Positions 59,863 through 64,000 of a stretch of 64,000 bases of DNA are shown piece after piece. This DNA is from Streptomyces sp. IMTB 2501 (GTDB lineage: Bacteria; Actinomycetota; Actinomycetes; Streptomycetales; Streptomycetaceae). The notes beneath the pieces were generated by a model, which made no database searches, was not told the origin of the DNA, and saw nothing but the letters and a program-made list of their open reading frames with translations. The stretch spans positions 62,001 to 126,000 of the forward strand of contig NZ_MQUS01000014.1 in NCBI RefSeq assembly GCF_001953885.1, given 5' to 3'. Each line of letters starts with the position of its first letter. Within the stretch, counting starts at the first letter, position 1. Made by a program: the position numbers and the translations under genes.

Positions 59863-60452
59863 CCTTCTCCGTCATCCTTCTGCGTCTCCCGGGGCCAGTG
59901 GGCCAGGGCCAGGTGCAGGGCGTCGATCGCCTTGTCCCAGGAGGCCTGTACGTCCCGGTCCGCGCCGAATCCGCCGGTGGACTCCAGGGCGCAGTAGCCG
60001 TGGAAGGTGCTGCGCAGCAGACGTACGGCGTCGGTGAGGTCGGGTTCCTCCAGGCCGTAGGCGCGCAGCATGCCGTAGGTGATCTCGGCGGTGCGCCGCA
60101 TTTCGGGGGAACCGGCGAGCAGGGACTGGTCGATACGGATCTGGGTGGCCGCGTACCGGCCGGGGTGCTCCAGGGCGTAGGCGCGGTACGCGCCGGCGAA
60201 GGCGGCCAGCGCGTCCTTGCCCGCGCGGCCGGCCACGGCCACCGCGATCCGGTCGATCAGCTCGCCGCCCGCGTGCAGCGCGAGCCGGGTGCGCAGGTCG
60301 GCGAGGCCCCGGACGTGCGAGTACAGACTGGCGTCCTTCACACCGAAGCGGCGGGCCAGCGCGGTCAGGGTGATGTTGTCGAACCCCGCCTCGTCGGCGA
60401 GTTCGGCGGCGGCCGCGACCACACGGTCCGCGGTGAGACCCGCTCGGGCCAT
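59859..60452 (-). CDS. TetR family transcriptional regulator
   Basis: A 197-residue repressor type. The N-terminal helix-turn-helix is LTADRVVAAAAELADEAGFD, then LTALARRFGVKDASLYSHVR (residues 6-46). The C-terminal ligand domain contains HGYCALESTGGFG, typical of the TetR_C WHG group. It probably represses itself and the coupled hydrolase gene through the repeats at 60469-60510. Ligand unknown. Confidence 0.92.
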   Translation of the reverse strand: MARAGLTADRVVAAAAELADEAGFDNITLTALARRFGVKDASLYSHVRGLADLRTRLALHAGGELIDRIAVAVAGRAGKDALAAFAGAYRAYALEHPGRYAATQIRIDQSLLAGSPEMRRTAEITYGMLRAYGLEEPDLTDAVRLLRSTFHGYCALESTGGFGADRDVQASWDKAIDALHLALAHWPRETQKDDGEG

Positions 60453-60468
60453 GGGCGCCTGCCTTTCA

Positions 60469-60510
60469 TTTCCTGTGCGGTCTAGGTTACAGGCTAGGTA
60501 TATCAGGAAA
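60469..60510. promoter_or_regulatory. Candidate TetR operator and promoter region
   Basis: CTAGGT is repeated at 60482-60487 and 60494-60499 (12-base period), enclosed by the inverted pair TTTCCTG (60469) and CAGGAAA (60504). This AT-richer 42-base block lies 17 bases upstream of the TetR start and after the Rieske stop. Confidence 0.5.
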
Positions 60511-60518
60511 CCGGAGCC

Positions 60519-61490
60519 TCAGGGTGAGGGGTAGAACTGGCGGGCCCAGTGGCGGAAGAGGCCGATGGTCTCGTCGCCGGCGGCGAGGCGGGGGCGCGGC
60601 TCGTAGCGTTTGGTGTTCCAGATCCTGAGGTCCTGGCGGACCTTGCTGACCGCGGTTGTCAGCATCGTGCGGGCGAAGGCCCGGTGCAGGGCCCGCCGGG
60701 GCGGCGATGCGGAGGTGGCGTCCGGCTTGCGGAGGTCCGTACAGGCCGTCGCGACCAGCATGCGGGTGTGCCGGGGCCCGCTCGGTGTGTGCATGGCCCA
60801 CAGGTAGCTGATGAGGCCGAGCGAGGGGAGCGGCATCTCGACGCGGAGGCATCCCAGGCCCGCCATGAGCATCGAGTGGTCGGCCTGGAACCTCTGCTTC
60901 AGGGCCCGAGGCCGGTCCGGACCGAGACGCAGCCGTGTGCGCATGAGGGGGCCTTCGGGCGTCGGCGGGTCGAGTTCTCGTACGCTCACGTGGTGCAGGA
61001 CGGGCAGATGCCGGTAGTCGAGGCTGTTCTCGATGATGTCCTGGGCGTAGGTGCGCACCTGTGTGCTCCATGCGGCCGTCGGAATGACTCCGGCCTGGGC
61101 GGTGTCGGGGACTTCCCAGGTGGGTGGGGCGCCCTCCGGCTCGTACCAGACGAAGACGAAGCCGTTGCGCTCGCGGAGGGTGTGGTGCCGCAGACGGGCG
61201 CGCGGCGGCGGGCCGTCGGGCGTGCCGACGCAGGTGCCGTCGGGGGCGAAGGTGAAGTGGTGGAAGGGGCACACGAGATTCTGGCCGTGCACGGTGCCGC
61301 CCGCTCCGAGATGAGCGCCGAGGTGCGGACAGTAGGGGTCCACAGCGCGGGGCCGGCCGTCACGGGTGCGGTAGAGGACGATGTCGTCGCCCATGAAGCG
61401 GAGGGTCAGGACGGTGCCGGGGGCGAGCTCGCGCGAACGGGCCAGCCAGAACCAGCCACTGGGGTAGGGGAGTTCATCCCTTATCGTCAT
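60519..61490 (-). CDS. Rieske non-heme iron oxygenase
   Basis: A 323-residue oxygenase alpha-subunit type. The [2Fe-2S] ligands are C54-x-H56 (YCPHLGAHLG) and C74-x2-H77 (CPFHHFTF). The mononuclear iron site is N155-x2-D158-x2-H161-x4-H166 in ENSLDYRHLPVLHH. The C-terminal domain is short and resembles the KshA/cholesterol 7-desaturase-like single-component group that works with a separate reductase. The product is probably a hydroxylated or desaturated hydrophobic molecule. No ferredoxin reductase is in view. ATG 61490; divergent from a flavin monooxygenase with 146 bases between starts, suggesting one pathway. Confidence 0.92.
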   Translation of the reverse strand: MTIRDELPYPSGWFWLARSRELAPGTVLTLRFMGDDIVLYRTRDGRPRAVDPYCPHLGAHLGAGGTVHGQNLVCPFHHFTFAPDGTCVGTPDGPPPRARLRHHTLRERNGFVFVWYEPEGAPPTWEVPDTAQAGVIPTAAWSTQVRTYAQDIIENSLDYRHLPVLHHVSVRELDPPTPEGPLMRTRLRLGPDRPRALKQRFQADHSMLMAGLGCLRVEMPLPSLGLISYLWAMHTPSGPRHTRMLVATACTDLRKPDATSASPPRRALHRAFARTMLTTAVSKVRQDLRIWNTKRYEPRPRLAAGDETIGLFRHWARQFYPSP

Positions 61491-61512
61491 AAATGGCAGC
61501 AGAGCATGAGAA

Positions 61513-61622
61513 AGTGACTCGAATGCCGCCTGTCCGGTGAAGTCACTCGTATGAGGTAAGGCTTCTGATTGTCACTCCTACCCGATTACCGAGAGCCCTA
61601 CGATCAGTCGCTGTGAGTGACT
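61513..61622. promoter_or_regulatory. Repeat-rich divergent promoter region (Rieske/FMO)
   Basis: AGTCACTC at 61541-61548 is matched by its inverse GAGTGACT at 61615-61622. Close variants AGTGACTC (61513) and TGTCACTC (61570) also occur. Four half-sites in 110 bases between divergent genes suggest a cooperatively binding regulator. TACGAT at 61599-61604 is a possible -10 for the monooxygenase. Confidence 0.55.
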
Positions 61623-61636
61623 AGTTGGGGGCTGTC

Positions 61637-63130
61637 GTGGCTGAGGTCGTCGTCATCGGAGCCGGGCTCTCCGGCGTGGCCGCCGTGATCGCACTGCGCC
61701 GTGCCGGGATCGACGACATCGTGGTCCTGGAGAAGTCCGGTCGTCTCGGCGGGACTTGGCGCGACAACACCTACCCCGGGTGCGGATGCGACGTGCCGTC
61801 GATGCTGTACGAGTACTCCTTCGCCCCCAACCCCTGGAGCCGGTGCTTCGCCGACCGGTCCGAGATTCTCGACTACCTTGAGACCACCGCGGCGACGCAT
61901 GAGGTGGACCGGGTCATCCGCTACAACGCCGAGGTGATGAGCGCCCGTTGGGATCCGGGCGTGCACCGCTGGGACCTGGAGACCACCTCGGGTACGCACA
62001 CGGCCCGTGCCGTGATCGTCGCCACCGGCCCCTGGCACCGGCCCCGTGACCCCGACCTCCCCGGCCTCGACACGTTCACCGGCACCGCCTTCCACTCCGC
62101 CCGCTGGAACCACGACGCCGACCTGACCGGACGCCGTGTCGCCGTGGTGGGCACCGGAGCGTCAACGGTCCAGTTCCTGCCCGAGATCCAGCCGAAGGCG
62201 GCGCACGTGGACGTCTTCCAGAGCACACCGCAGTGGGTACTCCCGAAACCCGACTACCCCCTCCCTCCGGGCCTCCATCGCTTCCTCGGAAGCCACCCGG
62301 CGGCACGCCGTGCACTGCGCGGGATGCACCACTGGACCCAGGAAGCCATCGGCTTCCCCCTGCGTCACCCCCGACTCCTGCGGCCCCTGGAAGCGGCAGC
62401 CCGCCTCCACCTGCGCACCTCCGTACCGGACCGCACGCTGCGGCACGCCCTCACTCCCACCTATCGCTTCGGCGGCCGCCGCCTGATCACTTCCAGTACC
62501 TACTACCCCGCCCTCACCCGGCCCAACGTACGGCTGCGGCCCACCCGCGTGACCGCCGTGGAGGGTTCCCACGTCATCGGCGCCGACGGCACCCGCACCC
62601 GCGCCGACGTCATCGTGCTCGCCACCGGATACCACATCGGCGACATCCCGCTCGCCCGTCGCCTGTACGGCACCAACGGCACCACACTGGCCCGGACCTG
62701 GGCCGACAGCCGGCGGGCCTACCTGGGCACCAGTGTCAGCGGATACCCCAACCTCTTCCTCCTCATCGGCCCGAACCTGCTCACCGGCACGACCGCCGTC
62801 CCCACCGTCGTCGAAGCCCAGCTCCGCTACATCACCACCGCCCTCACCCGCCTGCGCACCAGTGGATGCGCCGCCCTGGATGTCAGGCCGGAGGCCGAGG
62901 AGGCCCACCAGCAGGCCCTGCACGGGGCGTTGCGCACCACCGTCTACAACACCGGCGGCGGAAGCGGCTACTACTTCGGCGTCCCGGGCGTCAACACCTT
63001 CTGCTGGCCCTGGTCGACCGGCACCCTCGTCAAGCGCCTGCATGCCTTCGCCCCGGACGCCTACACCTGGACGCTGCCGCCCTCCGCGATGCCGCATCCC
63101 CGAGCGGCGAACGACCGGCGCCCGGCCTGA
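61637..63130 (+). CDS. Flavin-dependent monooxygenase (BVMO-like)
   Basis: A 497-residue FAD/NADP enzyme. The FAD fold is VVVIGAGLSGVAAVIALRRA (residues 4-23), followed by GRLGGTWRDNTYPGCGCDVP, strongly typical of class B flavin monooxygenases including Baeyer-Villiger enzymes. The second fold VAVVGTGASTVQFLPEI binds NADPH. The BVMO fingerprint F-x-G-x3-H-x3-W-P/D appears as F147, G149, H153, W157 but with Asn at 158 instead of Pro or Asp, so the reaction type is open. ATGYHIGDIP is near residue 325. GTG 61637 follows GGGGG; TTG 61625 is an alternative. Divergent from the Rieske gene. Confidence 0.9.
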   Translation: MAEVVVIGAGLSGVAAVIALRRAGIDDIVVLEKSGRLGGTWRDNTYPGCGCDVPSMLYEYSFAPNPWSRCFADRSEILDYLETTAATHEVDRVIRYNAEVMSARWDPGVHRWDLETTSGTHTARAVIVATGPWHRPRDPDLPGLDTFTGTAFHSARWNHDADLTGRRVAVVGTGASTVQFLPEIQPKAAHVDVFQSTPQWVLPKPDYPLPPGLHRFLGSHPAARRALRGMHHWTQEAIGFPLRHPRLLRPLEAAARLHLRTSVPDRTLRHALTPTYRFGGRRLITSSTYYPALTRPNVRLRPTRVTAVEGSHVIGADGTRTRADVIVLATGYHIGDIPLARRLYGTNGTTLARTWADSRRAYLGTSVSGYPNLFLLIGPNLLTGTTAVPTVVEAQLRYITTALTRLRTSGCAALDVRPEAEEAHQQALHGALRTTVYNTGGGSGYYFGVPGVNTFCWPWSTGTLVKRLHAFAPDAYTWTLPPSAMPHPRAANDRRPA

Positions 63131-63298
63131 GCACGGGGACCACGGCCGGTCCGCAGGACCGGTCCTTGCGGACGCGCGGCACCCGACGACAACCTCAACT
63201 CCCTTACCACAGCGGTCACTCCGGACGACGTACGCCGCGGGTCGCCGGTCCGCCCCGGCACGCGGCGTAGGGTGGCCGGGCGCCGAAAGGGGGGAACG

Positions 63299-64000
63299 GT
63301 GGGACACGAGACACACGAGGGGAGCAGCCGTAGCGCTGCCCAGGGGCAGCGCGCGGACGACCAACCCCTGTGGTGCCAGCGGGACTTCGTCGTCTTCTGG
63401 GGTGCTCATGCCCTCTCCGTCCTCGGTGACTCCTTCGCGCTGATCGCCCTTCCGCTGCTGGTTCTGGAGGCCACCGGGTCCGTGGCCCGAATGGGGCTGC
63501 TGACCGCCGTGGGCGGGGGTGCCGCTGTTCTCGCCGCCGTCTTCGCCGGGACTGTGGTGGACCGGGTGGACCGGCGCCGGCTCCTCATCACCTGCGACCT
63601 CGTCCGCATGGTCCTGTACGGCGTGATCCCGCTCGTGTGGGCCTTCGGCCCCGCCATCTGGCTGCTGTACGCGGTGCTGCCGGTCTGCGAGGCCGTCGGC
63701 ATGTTCTTCGCCGTCGGCTACGTCACCGTCGTCCGCGCTCTCGTCGCCGCCGCCCGGCTCACCGAGGCCAACGGCCGGCTGAACGCCACCGCCGCGGCCG
63801 CCGGAGTGCTCGGACCGGTGGGCGCGGGGCTGGTCGCCGCCTGGAGCGGGCCGGCCGGCGCCGTCGCCGTCGACGCGGCCAGCTTCGCGGCCTCCGCGGT
63901 GTGTATGCGCTGGGTACGACTGAGCGCCCGGGCCGGTGACGACACCCCCGTGCCCGGCCGCAGCACCGTCCGGCAGGACCTGCGTACCGGAGTCGCCTTC
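63299..64000 (+). CDS. MFS transporter, N-terminal part (cut by window end)
   Basis: 234 residues are visible, covering about six helices. After a polar N-terminus come RDFVVFWGAHALSVLGDSFA, LIALPLLVLEATGSVARMGL, GGGAAVLAAVFAGTVVDRVD (with the loop DRVDRRR between helices 2 and 3) and EANGRLNATAAAAGVLGPVG. This is the EntS-like/MFS_3 drug or siderophore exporter layout. GTG 63299 follows AAAGGGGGGAAC; a -10-like TAGGGT at 63268 suits a short leader. It lies 168 bases after the flavin monooxygenase in the same direction and could export that pathway's product, which is inference. Confidence 0.88.
   Translation, partial: MGHETHEGSSRSAAQGQRADDQPLWCQRDFVVFWGAHALSVLGDSFALIALPLLVLEATGSVARMGLLTAVGGGAAVLAAVFAGTVVDRVDRRRLLITCDLVRMVLYGVIPLVWAFGPAIWLLYAVLPVCEAVGMFFAVGYVTVVRALVAAARLTEANGRLNATAAAAGVLGPVGAGLVAAWSGPAGAVAVDAASFAASAVCMRWVRLSARAGDDTPVPGRSTVRQDLRTGVAF

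Noticed and set aside
61637..63130. Firm assignment as a Baeyer-Villiger monooxygenase
   Set aside because: The fingerprint position after Trp is Asn rather than Pro or Asp, so only the broader flavin monooxygenase class is supported.

Overview
The window is a piece of an actinobacterial chromosome, almost certainly Streptomyces. It is very GC-rich throughout, with strong G/C bias at third codon positions and frequent GTG/TTG starts. It carries a subtilisin-inhibitor (SSI) protein, TreY/TreZ trehalose genes, a mycothiol-type nitroreductase, an SAV2148-type HEPN protein, a macrolide glycosyltransferase and several apparently leaderless genes. I saw no tRNA, rRNA, CRISPR array, transposase or integrase.

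Layout. 0-14 kb: the end of a phosphotransferase, then the alpha-glucan/trehalose genes treZ, treY and glgX, all on the minus strand but not contiguous. Between them lie an FHA protein, an SSI inhibitor, an M14 carboxypeptidase, an lpdA-like dihydrolipoamide dehydrogenase with an unusual repeat insertion, and a divergent LysR regulator. A 12-base perfect palindrome recurs five times in the first 10.4 kb. Three decayed genes sit here: a response regulator, an MFS transporter and a tyramine-oxidase-like locus. 14-26.6 kb: HEPN protein, DnaQ-like exonuclease, phosphotransferase, macrolide glycosyltransferase with an operator inside its promoter, MMPL exporter, DUF1697, a ketopantoate-reductase homologue, a SigJ-type sigma factor and an Rv2466c-type nitroreductase.

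26.6-36.1 kb: a tightly packed minus-strand sulfur-assimilation cluster. It runs from a 27-residue leader peptide and hairpin through sulfite reductase, a zinc-ribbon protein, cysH, cysC, cysD and cysN, then ssuA, ssuB, ssuC and sirohydrochlorin chelatase. Together these would activate sulfate, reduce it to sulfide, supply siroheme for sulfite reductase and import alkanesulfonates. 36-48 kb: mixed housekeeping and regulatory genes (GNAT, a secreted protein, an AcoR-like regulator, an AidB-like dehydrogenase, YihY, an SDR/AraC pair, VC0807, AraC, two VOC proteins).

48-58.3 kb: a pectin/rhamnogalacturonan locus. It holds a LacI regulator, a carboxylesterase, a broken GH43-ricin gene, a Tat-exported rhamnogalacturonan lyase, a rhamnogalacturonan acetylesterase, a DUF2264 hydrolase and another broken secreted gene. 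Similar GAAAGCGCTTTC-type operators lie at both ends of this locus; an unrelated mmuM sits inside it. 58.4-64 kb: a PEP-mutase-family enzyme, a TetR/hydrolase pair, a divergent Rieske oxygenase and flavin monooxygenase sharing a repeat-rich promoter region, and the start of an MFS exporter cut by the window edge.
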